Assembly: GCF_003003055.1 (NCBI RefSeq)
Contig: NZ_PVTV01000015.1
Location: 186,001-250,000, forward strand
DNA from: Jezberella montanilacus
Lineage (GTDB): Bacteria; Pseudomonadota; Gammaproteobacteria; Burkholderiales; Burkholderiaceae_B
DNA: 64,000 bases
Reading direction: 5' to 3'
Part shown: in pieces, positions 1 to 9,359 of the stretch
Layout: the number at the start of each line of letters is the position of its first letter
Numbering within the stretch: position 1 is the stretch's first letter
Position numbers and translations under genes: made by a program
Notes under the pieces: generated by a model
The model's input: the letters and a program-made list of their open reading frames with translations, nothing else
What the model was told of the DNA's origin: nothing
Databases searched by the model: none

Positions 1-23
1 CAATTTGATTTATTGTGAGGTCA

Positions 24-355
24 TCATATCAAAGCAAGACAAGGTAGGCGCAAGGTCACAACAGCTAGCCCGTTCGGCCCACTGAAATCCTGCTCGAAAG
101 TGCCAGCATGCCCGTTGACCACTTGTTGCACAAACGCTAAGCCAAGACCAAAGCCCTTCTGTTCGATCTCTTTCGGACCTTGTTGTGCCTCGTCATTGAT
201 AACGTTTTCTATCCGACACACTAAATATGGCCGATCCGTCTCATCTGCATCGACCGTTACCCGCACCGTTATCGTGGTGTTCATCAAGGAATACCGGATT
301 GCATTAACAAATAGATTGACCAATACCCGCAGATGGTTTTGTGAGTGACCGGCTC
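24..355 (-). pseudogene. C-terminal ATPase fragment of a sensor histidine kinase
   Basis: Read on the minus strand, this frame holds an N-box-like segment (RVLVNLFVNAIRYS), a G-box region (GFGLGLAFVQQVV) and the closing LRLP strand of a HATPase_c domain. The dimerisation/phosphoacceptor domain and any sensor domain are missing. The frame merges, out of register, with the tail of the receiver-domain ORF just upstream at about 340-370. An in-frame ATG exists at 323, but a free-standing 99-residue half ATPase domain has no known function. Most likely it is the surviving 3' end of a kinase gene after a deletion. The kinase assignment is firm; non-functionality is inferred. Confidence 0.75.
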
Positions 356-730
356 AACCGCCGACCTAGCAAGCCTTCGATCGATAGCGTGGATGCGTGC
401 CAGGAGTTCTTTCCATTTGACAGGTTTCACGCAGTAGTCATCTGCGCCGCTATTTAAAGCGCGGACAATTTCAGGCTCAGACGAGGCACTGGTCAGGAAA
501 ATTACGGGTTCAGTCATGGACAGGGTTTGACGGATGTGAATCAACACATCGAGCCCCGTGGCTTTCGGCACATTCCAGTCCAGCACATAGAGGTCAAATA
601 AACCTCGCTTCAGCAGTCGCAAAAGCGCATCACCTTGTTTGAAGATATGAGACTGGTGACCCGCTTCAATGAGAAGCTTGTGCAAACCCTGTGCCAACGT
701 TGCGTCATCTTCTAAAATCGCAATCTTCAA
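284..730 (-). pseudogene. OmpR-type response regulator, receiver domain only, fused out of frame to kinase remnant
   Basis: The first ~120 residues form a normal receiver domain: the acidic pair EDD near residue 8, the phosphoacceptor Asp in YVLDWNVP, the Thr/Ser switch in FLTSAS and the conserved Lys in CVKPVK. OmpR-family proteins continue with a winged-helix DNA-binding domain. Here the frame instead runs about 20 residues through the kinase N-box region in the wrong frame and stops at 284. Regulator and kinase therefore appear to have been joined by one deletion that removed the effector domain and the kinase front. A phosphorylatable stand-alone receiver might still be made, but DNA binding is lost. 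Confidence 0.75.
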
Positions 731-902
731 TCGTCATCCCAATTCTGCCCTCGCCACAAAGGATAGTTCTGGTCACCCACCACATGATTACAACAGCAGC
801 GAGGATTTAGTGCAAACAACTTGCATGGTGATCGCATTTACTGCAAGCATCAACGACCACTCGGTTGAGCATTTACTTTACAGAGAGCGTATCCAGTCAT
901 TT

Positions 903-918
903 GTTAACAATTGTTAAC
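903..918. promoter_or_regulatory. 16-bp perfect palindrome upstream of the receiver remnant
   Basis: GTTAACAATTGTTAAC is a perfect inverted repeat with no spacer. It lies in the 224-bp gap between the minus-strand receiver gene start (730) and the stop of the exonuclease gene (955). Its position upstream of the two-component remnant fits an operator or a promoter-proximal site. A protein partner cannot be named from sequence. The rest of the gap shows no gene. Confidence 0.4.
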
Positions 919-954
919 TCGAGAGAAATACATCACACTATTATTACAAGTAAG

Positions 955-2379
955 TTACTGTGGAATGAGGGCAATTTGACTTGATGGCAAGCTAGCAATG
1001 GTTTTTTTTAAGATTTTATAGATATCCAGGTCAAAATCGACCTCTGCCCGCCTGACAAGAGATCGCAACTCATCCTCGTCACCAGCGACACCCAGATAAC
1101 ACCAGTTGTGAACCACATGAAAATGCAAGCCTTCTCTGATCGCAATCGGTCCGTCGTAAGGCCAAACCTTAATTTTCAGTGCCTCGAAGGCGATTTTTAG
1201 TCTCAGGTTGTGATGCGTCGAAGATTCAAGACCTACACACGCCCCATTGCATTGTTTAAGCTGAAAACCAAAACACGGTTTACCCAAACTCGTTTTCTCA
1301 ATACCTAAGACGGCCTCACACAAGCTATTTTTTTTGGCAAGTGCGCGCAGGCAAGTGTTGGCCTCACGTTTACTGTGAAACAAGCCGTAAAGATTGTCCT
1401 GAATACCCGGTTGTAATTCTGCGTGAGTCACCAACTCGGGCAGACATACGCCATTTACGTTTTCCTTAATCCGCCATGCACACAGATCCTTCGAGCGCCT
1501 GAGTTTGACATTCATCACAGGCAAATGTTGTTTGATCAGGGTTGACTCGAGCAATAACGCACCAATCTCACCAGAGGTTTCAATCCAGCTGATATCTCTG
1601 ACCTGAAGGGCAAGTTTCATCTCTTTGCGAACGGTCAACGCAGCCTGGAAATGACTCATCACGCGAGTTCGCATGTGTATGCTTTTACCAATATAGAGTG
1701 GCACCCGATCCTCGGCATATAAGATATATACACCTGGACTATCTGGGACTTCATTGATCAGCGCCTTGTCAATATGCGGGGGGACGCTAGCCTCGCCGAT
1801 CAGCTCGCTGACTTCTTTCAATAAGCGTTCCCGGCCAAACCGAGCCTCGCAAATCTGCCAGAACTGCCACAGCAAATCAGCGTCTCCGAGTGCACGATGC
1901 CTCGAACTGACCTTAAGGTCGTGCGTCTCGATCAAGGTATCGAGGTTATGTCTTGTCTGAGTTGGAAAAAGACGACGCGATAGTTTGACCGTACAAAGCA
2001 CTTTGGGCTTGAAATCAATATCGACGCGCTTGAAGGCGGCTTTGAGAAACCCATAATCAAAGCGTGCGTTGTGTGCAACAAAGATTTTGTTTTCTAAGTT
2101 GCGGTAGAGTTGATTGGCAATATCGTCAAAGCTGGGTGCGGTTATCAGCATCGCGGGGGTAATGCCCGTGATGCGCTGAATATGATCCGGGATAGAGGTT
2201 TGAGGATTGATCAACTCGCTCCAGATCTCGATATCCTGGTTGTCATGCAAGGTTTTGACGGCCACCTCCGTGATGCGATCTCTGTCGAAATGCGATCCAG
2301 TGGTTTCAATATCAACAAAGGCGAAGGTGAACAAGATTTTGACGACGCTGAGAAATACCAGGCAATGGCCCGAGCACAT
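955..2379 (-). CDS. DEDDh 3'-5' exonuclease fused to a GIY-YIG nuclease domain (DnaQ/UvrC-N-like)
   Basis: The N-terminal ~190 residues are a DnaQ-type exonuclease: VDIETTG supplies the first Asp and Glu, NARFDYGF the second Asp, and HRALGDAD the His and last Asp. From about residue 205 a GIY-YIG domain follows (GVYILYAEDRVPLYIGKS, then the Glu in LLLESTLIKQ), as in UvrC N-termini and Cho. The C-terminal ~180 residues have several Cys but no motif I can name. The UvrC RNase H/endonuclease half is absent, so the protein probably makes a single incision or trims DNA in repair. It starts about 20 bp after the glutamate dehydrogenase stop, suggesting co-transcription. The ATG at 2379 is used; a later TTG is possible because the exonuclease fold begins near residue 17. 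Confidence 0.85.
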   Translation of the reverse strand: MCSGHCLVFLSVVKILFTFAFVDIETTGSHFDRDRITEVAVKTLHDNQDIEIWSELINPQTSIPDHIQRITGITPAMLITAPSFDDIANQLYRNLENKIFVAHNARFDYGFLKAAFKRVDIDFKPKVLCTVKLSRRLFPTQTRHNLDTLIETHDLKVSSRHRALGDADLLWQFWQICEARFGRERLLKEVSELIGEASVPPHIDKALINEVPDSPGVYILYAEDRVPLYIGKSIHMRTRVMSHFQAALTVRKEMKLALQVRDISWIETSGEIGALLLESTLIKQHLPVMNVKLRRSKDLCAWRIKENVNGVCLPELVTHAELQPGIQDNLYGLFHSKREANTCLRALAKKNSLCEAVLGIEKTSLGKPCFGFQLKQCNGACVGLESSTHHNLRLKIAFEALKIKVWPYDGPIAIREGLHFHVVHNWCYLGVAGDEDELRSLVRRAEVDFDLDIYKILKKTIASLPSSQIALIPQ

Positions 2380-2402
2380 GCCCAGGCCACTCTACCCTCA
2401 GT

Positions 2403-3692
2403 TTAAGGGTAAATCCCGCGTTGATTGCGCGCATCAAGTACGCGAATGCAAGCAATTACAAAAGTCGACTCGCGCAGAGTGAGTTGTTTCTCTTGGGAAT
2501 GCTTGTATACCGCGTCAAAAGCCCCAACCATGATCTTCTCTAGCCGGGCATTGATTTCTTCTTCAGTCCAAAAGAAACTCGAAAAATCCTGCACCCACTC
2601 GAAGTAACTCACCGTCACCCCACCAGCGTTAGCCAGCACATCAGGCACGACAGTGATCTTTCTGTCCCGCAAAATAAGGTCGGCGGTTGGTATAGTCGGA
2701 CCGTTGGCGCCTTCGACGACAAATTTTGTGCTGAGGTTTCGCGCCCTTTCGTCAGTTATCTGAGACTCGAGGGCTGCCGGCACCAGGAACTCAGACTCAA
2801 CCAACCAAAAATCGGCAGTACTGATGTGGGTGGCGCCTTCAAATCCAGCTAAGCTTTTGTGACTATTGCAATAAGCTTGTGCGGCTGCGATATTGATCCC
2901 TTCGGAATTAAAGATGCTAGTCTCATGATCTTGAATCGCGACCACTTTGGCACCTGCGTCAGCAAACATTTTCCCGCTAATCGAACCGACATTGCCAAAA
3001 CCCTGAATCGCAACGCGAGCGCCCTTTATGCTGACCCCTGCTCGCTTTGCTGCTTCTCTGGCGCAGATAAAGACACCGCGCCCAGTCGCTTCACGACGAC
3101 CCAGTGACCCCCCAAGCGAGATTGGTTTCCCTGTTACGACACCTGAGGTTGTTTGACCTGCCCCTTGCGAGAAGGTGTCCATCATGATGGCCATCGTGTG
3201 CTCATTGGTACCAACGTCTGGCGCTGGGATGTCTTTTTGTGGCCCGATCAAAATACTGATCTCACTGGTGTAGCGACGCGTCACGCGGTCAATTTCCGCA
3301 GAACTATATTGACGGGGGTCAATTCGAACGCCACCTTTAGCGCCACCAAAAGGCAGGCCTACCGCTGCGTTTTTAATTGTCATCCAGCCGCTCAGCGCCA
3401 TGACCTCATTAAGGGTGACATCCTGATGAAAGCGCACGCCACCTTTGCCCGGCCCGCGCGAGATGTTGTGCTGAACTCGATAACCCTCGAAGTGAGCCAC
3501 AGAGCCGTCATCTCGAATAATAGGCACGTCAACAATCAAAATTCTTTTGGGGTGCAATAAGCTCTCAACCCAACGCTCAAGGTCGCCAAGATGGTGCTTG
3601 ATGGACTCGACTTGTGAGACAAAGTTACTCCAGGGTGCGGGGCTCTCTGCATCCAAATAGCTAGGAAAAACTAACGGATCAATGTTGCTCAT
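2403..3692 (-). CDS. gdhA: Glu/Leu/Phe/Val-family glutamate dehydrogenase
   Basis: This 429-residue protein has the family hallmarks: [10 protein letters not shown] near residue 80, the substrate Lys in MTIKNAA and the catalytic loop GGAKGG. Also present are [14 protein letters not shown] and a Rossmann dinucleotide site (GFGNVGS) near residue 230. It interconverts glutamate with 2-oxoglutarate and ammonium in the cytoplasm. Length and motifs match the ~420-residue hexameric class. NAD versus NADP preference cannot be read safely. It is divergent from the Liv substrate-binding protein gene and is followed closely by the exonuclease gene. Given the neighbouring amino-acid-type transporter and amide hydrolases, a role in assimilating or releasing ammonium is likely. 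Confidence 0.93.
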   Translation of the reverse strand: MSNIDPLVFPSYLDAESPAPWSNFVSQVESIKHHLGDLERWVESLLHPKRILIVDVPIIRDDGSVAHFEGYRVQHNISRGPGKGGVRFHQDVTLNEVMALSGWMTIKNAAVGLPFGGAKGGVRIDPRQYSSAEIDRVTRRYTSEISILIGPQKDIPAPDVGTNEHTMAIMMDTFSQGAGQTTSGVVTGKPISLGGSLGRREATGRGVFICAREAAKRAGVSIKGARVAIQGFGNVGSISGKMFADAGAKVVAIQDHETSIFNSEGINIAAAQAYCNSHKSLAGFEGATHISTADFWLVESEFLVPAALESQITDERARNLSTKFVVEGANGPTIPTADLILRDRKITVVPDVLANAGGVTVSYFEWVQDFSSFFWTEEEINARLEKIMVGAFDAVYKHSQEKQLTLRESTFVIACIRVLDARNQRGIYP

Positions 3693-3914
3693 CTTGTTAC
3701 CCTTTTAATTTGCTTGGCCTGTCAAAAAAACGCTGTTTATCGCTATTTGATAGGTTTTAATTTCTAGTCAGGCTAAATTTTACTTTTAAACAGCTAGCAC
3801 CAATCTAAGTACCAACCCGACATCCCCTTCTAAAGCCCTTAGGGTATTCACCCATCGTTGTCGGTACAAACCCTATATAGAATGAAGCACATATAAAAAT
3901 ATTCGGAGACAATT
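3693..3914. promoter_or_regulatory. Divergent promoter region between gdhA and the first Liv operon
   Basis: This 222-bp AT-rich gap separates two outward-facing genes and must hold both promoters. A purine-rich GGAGA at 3904-3908 lies 6 bp before the GTG at 3915 and serves as ribosome binding site for the substrate-binding protein. I see no riboswitch or clear operator. Confidence 0.6.
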
Positions 3915-5123
3915 GTGAATAATCATTTTTTTAGTCGAGTCATCTCGATACTGGCTATCAGCCTGTTTAGCACCTTCACCAACGCACAAGGGGTCACAAA
4001 GGACGAAATTCTGATTGGCGGTGTTGGCCCAATCACTGGGCCCGCCGCCTATATTGGTCTTGGCGGTCGCGATGGGTTGGCCATGGCAATCAAAGAGATC
4101 AATGCTCAGGGTGGTATCAATGGCCGCAAAATCAAGCTAAGTTTTGAGGATGATGGTCACTCGCCCAGCAAAGCCCTCGGTGCAGTGAAAAAGCTCATTG
4201 ACCAAGACAAAGCTTTCATGATCTTCGCAGCAGGCGGATCCAACTCCACCGTGGGATTCATTGATTACGTTAAAGAACAGCAAAGGATTGCCTACGTTTC
4301 GTTTGCTTCTGCACCCGCGGTTACCTATCCATTCAATGCGTACATGTTTAGGGGTGCCACAACTGAAGTAGCTCGCTACGGTGAACTGTATTCCGAATTC
4401 ATTGCAGACGGTTTGAAGGCCAAAAAAGTCGCCATCATGAACGGCCGCGAAGAATATCCAAAGAATGAAGGTAACGCTCTGGCTAAGACGCTTCAGGACG
4501 TTTACAAGGTCGAGGTGGTCGCGCGTGTTGAATTTAATATTGGCGACAAAGACTTTACGCCTCAACTATTAGATGTGAAAAAATCTGGCGCACAGGTTGT
4601 TGCTTTTTTTGGCAATCCAGCCGAAGCAGCGATCGCCATGCGCCAAGCCCGTGAACTCGGGATTGAACAGAAATTCTTTGTCGGGGCAACGATGGTAGAC
4701 AAAGGATTCACCAATGTAGCGAAAGAGAATGCTGAGGGCGCGACGGGGTTCTCTTTGGTACCTTTCTTGCCCGGCACACAGAATGCAGCGCTACAAGCCT
4801 GGGAGAGCAAGTGGAAAGCAGAATATCCGAATCTGCCCGCAGGCCGACCCAATGTCTTTGACATCATGGCCTACACCGACATGTACGTTCTAGCCGAAGC
4901 AATGAAAAATGCTGGTGCGGATCTCAATACACAGACACTGATCGCTAGTCTCGAAAAGATCAAAGACTTTACGCCTTCACCGCTTGCATCGCCCATTACA
5001 TTCAGCACGAAGCATCACATCGGAAACCTCAACCTGACGGTAATGGAAGTCAAAAATGGGGAATGGCAACCCATTGGTTGGAAGCCAACTCGTCCGAGTG
5101 AAATTCTCAAACGCTACGAGTGA
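3915..5123 (+). CDS. Branched-chain-amino-acid-type ABC transporter substrate-binding protein (LivK-like)
   Basis: This periplasmic binding protein has a signal peptide ending near TNAQG (residues 1-24) and mature N-terminus GVTKDEILIGGVGPITGPAA, typical of the Peripla_BP_6/LivJ-K family. It is 402 residues, the usual length. The GTG start is chosen because GGAGA lies at proper spacing and the signal peptide begins right there. It heads an operon with both permeases and both ATPases directly downstream. The adjacent amidohydrolase, acyl-CoA ligase and formamidase genes suggest the ligand is an organic acid or amide rather than Leu/Ile/Val. The ligand itself cannot be read from the sequence. 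Confidence 0.93.
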   Translation: MNNHFFSRVISILAISLFSTFTNAQGVTKDEILIGGVGPITGPAAYIGLGGRDGLAMAIKEINAQGGINGRKIKLSFEDDGHSPSKALGAVKKLIDQDKAFMIFAAGGSNSTVGFIDYVKEQQRIAYVSFASAPAVTYPFNAYMFRGATTEVARYGELYSEFIADGLKAKKVAIMNGREEYPKNEGNALAKTLQDVYKVEVVARVEFNIGDKDFTPQLLDVKKSGAQVVAFFGNPAEAAIAMRQARELGIEQKFFVGATMVDKGFTNVAKENAEGATGFSLVPFLPGTQNAALQAWESKWKAEYPNLPAGRPNVFDIMAYTDMYVLAEAMKNAGADLNTQTLIASLEKIKDFTPSPLASPITFSTKHHIGNLNLTVMEVKNGEWQPIGWKPTRPSEILKRYE

Positions 5124-5148
5124 CCGGTCGACACAAACCAATCAAAAT

Positions 5149-6024
5149 ATGACGATTGCTATCGCGCTGCAGTTACTGATTTCAGGTTTATCAGTCGGTA
5201 GCATTTATGCTCTGGTTGCGCTGGCTTTGGTGATCCCATTCAAAGCGTCTGGAATACTTAATTTCGCTCAAGGCGAATTCGTCACGGTGGGCGCCTACTC
5301 GGCGCTCATTCTAAGCGCATTTGGGCTGCCCTATTGGGTAGTTTTGCCATGCACGATTTTTGTCGGTTTACTCACCGGTCTCTTGATCGAGCGAACAATC
5401 ATCAGACGCATCATGGACGCTCCAGAGTTTACGCTGGTCATCGCAACTTTTGCTGTCGGTCTCATCATCAAAAGCGCGATCCGGCTTTATTGGCAAGACA
5501 ATCTATTCACGATCGATAATCCAATCCCCTTCAAAACCTTCAAATTGTCAGGCGTTGTCTTGAACCCTCAATATCTGTGGGTGATCGGTTGCACCACCGC
5601 GCTAGTTTGTTGCATTGCCTGGTTTTTCAAGTTCAGCCCCATGGGAAAAGCAATGCGGGCTGTCTCTCAGAGTCAAGAGGGTGCTCGGTTGATGGGTATC
5701 AATGTTGAAGGGATTTTGATGGCATCGTGGGGGATTTCTACTGCGATCGGCGCACTCGGGGGTATTCTGCTAGCGCCCATTATCGGCATTAATCCCGAAA
5801 TCGGCGGCCTGATACTCAAGGCACTAGTCGCAGCGGTCATTGGGGGCTTTACCTCGTTGCCTGGCGCTTTTGTCGGCGGCTTACTGTTGGGTTTGCTAGA
5901 AACCTATTCCGGTGCATTTTTCGGTAGTACGCTGAAAAATCTCATCCCATTTGTCGTGCTCGTCGTTTTCTTGCTCGTTAAGCCTTACGGATTATTTGGT
6001 AAAGCGCCCCTGGTGAGAATTTGA
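5149..6024 (+). CDS. livH: LivH-type ABC transporter permease
   Basis: This 291-residue inner-membrane permease consists almost entirely of hydrophobic segments, with the family signatures VGSIYALVALALV, LNFAQGEF and the cytoplasmic loop AMRAVSQSQEGARLMGI. The ATG at 5149 is preferred over the upstream ATG at 5056, which lies inside the binding-protein gene and would add 31 hydrophilic residues. The gene follows the binding protein by 25 bp and its TGA overlaps the next gene's ATG. With LivM it forms the transmembrane pore. Confidence 0.92.
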   Translation: MTIAIALQLLISGLSVGSIYALVALALVIPFKASGILNFAQGEFVTVGAYSALILSAFGLPYWVVLPCTIFVGLLTGLLIERTIIRRIMDAPEFTLVIATFAVGLIIKSAIRLYWQDNLFTIDNPIPFKTFKLSGVVLNPQYLWVIGCTTALVCCIAWFFKFSPMGKAMRAVSQSQEGARLMGINVEGILMASWGISTAIGALGGILLAPIIGINPEIGGLILKALVAAVIGGFTSLPGAFVGGLLLGLLETYSGAFFGSTLKNLIPFVVLVVFLLVKPYGLFGKAPLVRI

Positions 6025-6974
6025 TGCAGATGACGCGCTTGCAGGTTTTGATAGCCTTGACCGTTGCCTTGTGTGGCATCGCGGCACCATGGGTATTACC
6101 GACCTACTACCTGTATTTACTCAATCTAGTACTTATCAACATCATCCTGGCACTTGGCTTAAATATCGTTACTGGGAACACAGGTCAGATTTCACTGTGC
6201 CACTCATCTTTCATGGCGATCGCTGCATACGCCTACACCATTCTTAACAACGAGATGCACTGGCCGCTGCTGCTTTGCGCCCTCGCAGCGGTGATGTTGG
6301 CGAGCCTCGGTGGAGCACTGGTTGGTTACCCAGCACGACGGTTAGGCGGCATCTATTTAGCTTTGGCAACGCTTGCGTTTTTATCTTTAACTCAAATTCT
6401 GATCGAGGAATTCCCTGATCTGACCGGAGGCATCCGCGGACTCAAGATCGAAAAAACAACACTTTTTGGGATATCAACAAGCAACGAACCATTGCTGTTC
6501 TATCTGGTTGGTATTACTTGCGCCTTTTGTCTTTATGTCACGATCAATATTTTACGGTTTCCTATCGGTCGAGCTTTTGACGCCATCCGCACGAGTCCGC
6601 AAGCTGCGCAGTCTTTGGGTATACCAGTCGCTAAAATCAAGTTACTCGCGTTCACCATATCCGCCGCCTATGCTGGATTGGCTGGAGTGCTCTTCGCCAT
6701 GGTTGTCGGGTTTATAGACCCTGTTGAGTTCGGAGTTGGGGCATCGTTGCGTTACATCACCTTCATTGTCGTCGGCGGGCTGGGCAGCATTGCCGGCTCA
6801 ATCGTTGGCTCGGTCATTTTCACGTTGTTGCCCGAGGGCTTGCGTGGGATCAAAGAATATAGCGATTTGGTTTACGCCGTCATTTTGCTGCTAAGTTTAG
6901 TTTTTTTACCAAATGGTTTGATCAGCCTTTATCAAAGACTCGTGCAACGCAGAAAAAGAGCGAACTTGAGCTAG
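6024..6974 (+). CDS. livM: LivM-type ABC transporter permease
   Basis: This 316-residue polytopic permease carries the LivM hallmark LNIVTGNTGQISLCHSSFMA near residue 48 and a conserved loop RAFDAIRTSPQAAQSLGI. The ATG at 6024 overlaps the livH stop (ATGA), indicating translational coupling; a TTG one codon earlier is also in frame. It ends four bases before the first ATPase gene. It is the partner of LivH in the heterodimeric channel. Confidence 0.92.
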   Translation: MQMTRLQVLIALTVALCGIAAPWVLPTYYLYLLNLVLINIILALGLNIVTGNTGQISLCHSSFMAIAAYAYTILNNEMHWPLLLCALAAVMLASLGGALVGYPARRLGGIYLALATLAFLSLTQILIEEFPDLTGGIRGLKIEKTTLFGISTSNEPLLFYLVGITCAFCLYVTINILRFPIGRAFDAIRTSPQAAQSLGIPVAKIKLLAFTISAAYAGLAGVLFAMVVGFIDPVEFGVGASLRYITFIVVGGLGSIAGSIVGSVIFTLLPEGLRGIKEYSDLVYAVILLLSLVFLPNGLISLYQRLVQRRKRANLS

Positions 6975-6978
6975 AGCG

Positions 6979-7761
6979 ATGCAAAATAAACAGATGATCT
7001 CGACGCAAGGCCTGTCGCTTCAGTTTGGCGGCCTTCAAGCTCTGCAGCAAATCAGCCTGCAAGTACCAGCTGGCGAGTTTCGCGGACTAATCGGACCAAA
7101 CGGGGCGGGAAAAACAACTTTAATTAATTGTTTGAGCGGTGCCATTAAACCCAGTTCTGGTTCAATTATTTTCGACAATATTGACGTGAGCAGCATGCCA
7201 CCTCATCTGATTAGTCACTTAGGGATGAGCAGAAGCTTTCAGCACGTGCAACTGTTTGGCAATCGCAACGTCCGCGATAACATTCTGATCGGCATGCATA
7301 GGCAGATTAAACAAAGTATTGCTGGTCAAATACTGGGTCTACCAACAAGTCGTCGGGCAGAGAGAGAAGCTGGCGTCATTGCAGACGAGCTACTGACCCG
7401 GTTTGATTTGCACGATGTAGCTCATTTGTCTGCCAGGCAATTACCTTACGGTGTTTTGAAAAGACTAGACCTGGCAAGAGCGCTCAGTGCCAGGCCAAAA
7501 CTACTGTTGCTCGATGAGCCGACTTCTGGGATGTCTGAACAAGAGGCAACCGACTCAATCGCTTTACTTAAAGAGCTAGCTAGAAAAGACGGTATGACGT
7601 TGATTGTGATTGAACACAACATGAGAATCATGATGAATTTGGCCGATCGGATTACCGTCTTGCATTTAGGTCGAATCATCGCCGAAGGTAGCCCTCAAGA
7701 GGTTACTCGCGATCCTGCTGCAATCGAAGCCTATCTGGGTGAAGAGTCAACCGATGCTTAA
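6979..7761 (+). CDS. livG: LivG-type ABC transporter ATP-binding protein
   Basis: This 260-residue ATPase has Walker A GPNGAGKTT, Walker B LLLLDEPTSGM, the switch His in VIEHNMR and the LivG-type C-terminal extension (RIIAEGSPQEV...AYLG). The usual LSGGQ signature is altered to LSARQLPYGVLKRLDLARAL, a form common in LivG proteins. The gene starts 4 bp after livM and overlaps livF by 8 bp. It energises import together with LivF. Confidence 0.92.
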   Translation: MQNKQMISTQGLSLQFGGLQALQQISLQVPAGEFRGLIGPNGAGKTTLINCLSGAIKPSSGSIIFDNIDVSSMPPHLISHLGMSRSFQHVQLFGNRNVRDNILIGMHRQIKQSIAGQILGLPTSRRAEREAGVIADELLTRFDLHDVAHLSARQLPYGVLKRLDLARALSARPKLLLLDEPTSGMSEQEATDSIALLKELARKDGMTLIVIEHNMRIMMNLADRITVLHLGRIIAEGSPQEVTRDPAAIEAYLGEESTDA

Positions 7762-8461
7762 GATCGAGAACTTGCATACTAGCTACGGGCCCGTTGAGGC
7801 CTTGCACGGTATCGATATCAATATTGAGGACGGAGCTATTGTTGGCGTGCTCGGTGCTAATGGTGCTGGCAAAACAACTCTCCTGAAGTCAATTGCCGGG
7901 TTGCTTCGTGTGAGCAAAGGTCATACCGTTTATGCTGGAAAGGATATAACGAATCTGTCAGCTCAACGCATTGTGAAATTAGGCATATCGCTGGTGCCGC
8001 AAGGACGTCTGCTGTTCACAGAGATGAGCGTTCGGGAAAATTTGGAAATGGGTGCGTACTTATTGCAAGACCGCACTGAATTCAACAAGCGGCTGGATGA
8101 CGTACACGCGATGTTTCCGATTTTGAAGGCAAGAGCCCAGCAAATGGTGGCACTCATGTCAGGCGGGGAGCAGCAAATGCTTGCCGTTGCTCGAGCCTTA
8201 ATGACAAAACCTGACCTTATCTTGTTGGACGAGCCTTCGATTGGTTTGGCACCAAAAATATTTGATCAGATCCTCGACACAATTAAAGACCTTAATACCG
8301 TTCGTCAGACCACTATTGTCATAGCCGAACAAAACGTCAAAAAGATACTCAAAATCGTCGATCACGCCTATGTTCTTGAATCAGGCAAAGTGGTGATCGA
8401 AGGAACCTCAGAACAACTGTCCAATAACGAAGCCATCCGGCAAGCTTATCTCGGGCTATAA
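7754..8461 (+). CDS. livF: LivF-type ABC transporter ATP-binding protein
   Basis: This 235-residue ATPase has Walker A GANGAGKTT, signature MSGGEQQMLAVARALM, Walker B LILLDEPSIGLAP and the EQN switch typical of LivF (IVIAEQNVKK). The ATG at 7754 is chosen over the upstream GTG at 7739 because LivF proteins begin with LKIENLH and GAAGAG lies just upstream. It completes a five-part importer. The metabolic genes begin 34 bp later, so transport and catabolism are probably one transcript. Confidence 0.92.
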   Translation: MLKIENLHTSYGPVEALHGIDINIEDGAIVGVLGANGAGKTTLLKSIAGLLRVSKGHTVYAGKDITNLSAQRIVKLGISLVPQGRLLFTEMSVRENLEMGAYLLQDRTEFNKRLDDVHAMFPILKARAQQMVALMSGGEQQMLAVARALMTKPDLILLDEPSIGLAPKIFDQILDTIKDLNTVRQTTIVIAEQNVKKILKIVDHAYVLESGKVVIEGTSEQLSNNEAIRQAYLGL

Positions 8462-8495
8462 GCATTGCGTTGCGAACATATCAGGAGAATCACAC

Positions 8496-9359
8496 ATGAA
8501 ATTAATCGATACGCATTCCCATTGGGGAACCCAAAGGGGCTACGTTTTGCGAACCGAAGCAGAACTTGCCCAGCAAAAAAAAACTTGGAACTCTGAAGCA
8601 AAGTATTCCACCGAAGAGGAAATGGCAAATTACTTTCGTGCGAGTGAGGCGCAGGTAATATTGGATCTGGGGTTCACTAAATTCGCTCCGCTTGACGAAA
8701 TCAAGCCGTTGCATGACTACTCTTTCGCGACGCAAAGACTCTATCCGGATGCGATCATTGGGAACTGGTTTCATATTGACCCCGTTTTTCACGGCAAGGA
8801 CGCAGGCTTAAAAGAACTGCGCCGCTGTATCGACGCCCAAGCGGGTTTCACCGGCTTAGCAGTAAACGGCTCGGGCTCAGTTCCAGCAAGCGACCCACTT
8901 TACGACCCTTACTATAAGTTGTGCATTGAAGCTGCTATCCCGGTTCTCATCTTTGTGGGGACAACCGGCCTCGGCGCAGGATTACCAGGCGGCAACGGGA
9001 TATTGCTTGATAGTTGTCACCCTCGTCATCTCGATATGGTCGCCGCCAGAAACCCCTTGCTGCGTATTGTTGCAGCTAGACCAGGCTGGCCTTGGCAAAC
9101 AGAAACGATCGCTGTTTTGATGCACAAGCGCAATATCTGGTATGAATTGCATGGCTGGTCCCCCAAATACTTTGCCCCTGATCTCAAGCACGACATCGCG
9201 AGACGACTGCAAGACCGCATCATGTTTGGCGGCGATTATCCGCTATACACATACGAGAGACTAACGTCTGAGTGGCGAGCAGAGGGCTACTCTGAAACGA
9301 TCCTTAATAAAGTCTTCTATCAAAACGCAGAAGCCTTTCTTGCCGGAGTAGACCGCTGA
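8496..9359 (+). CDS. Amidohydrolase-family TIM-barrel metal-dependent hydrolase
   Basis: This 287-residue protein opens with DTHSHWG, the metal-binding HxH of the amidohydrolase_2 family, and ends with the family [11 protein letters not shown] segment that carries the conserved Asp. An AGGAGA site precedes the ATG. The family includes decarboxylases and hydrolases acting on carboxylic acids and lactones. Its stop codon overlaps the following SDR start (TGATG), so the two are probably made together. It may hydrolyse or decarboxylate the imported compound; the substrate is unknown. Confidence 0.8.
   Translation: MKLIDTHSHWGTQRGYVLRTEAELAQQKKTWNSEAKYSTEEEMANYFRASEAQVILDLGFTKFAPLDEIKPLHDYSFATQRLYPDAIIGNWFHIDPVFHGKDAGLKELRRCIDAQAGFTGLAVNGSGSVPASDPLYDPYYKLCIEAAIPVLIFVGTTGLGAGLPGGNGILLDSCHPRHLDMVAARNPLLRIVAARPGWPWQTETIAVLMHKRNIWYELHGWSPKYFAPDLKHDIARRLQDRIMFGGDYPLYTYERLTSEWRAEGYSETILNKVFYQNAEAFLAGVDR

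Noticed and set aside
669-917. 82-residue plus-strand frame over the receiver start
   Set aside because: It overlaps the true receiver gene on the other strand and shows no protein family; the gap is better read as promoter.
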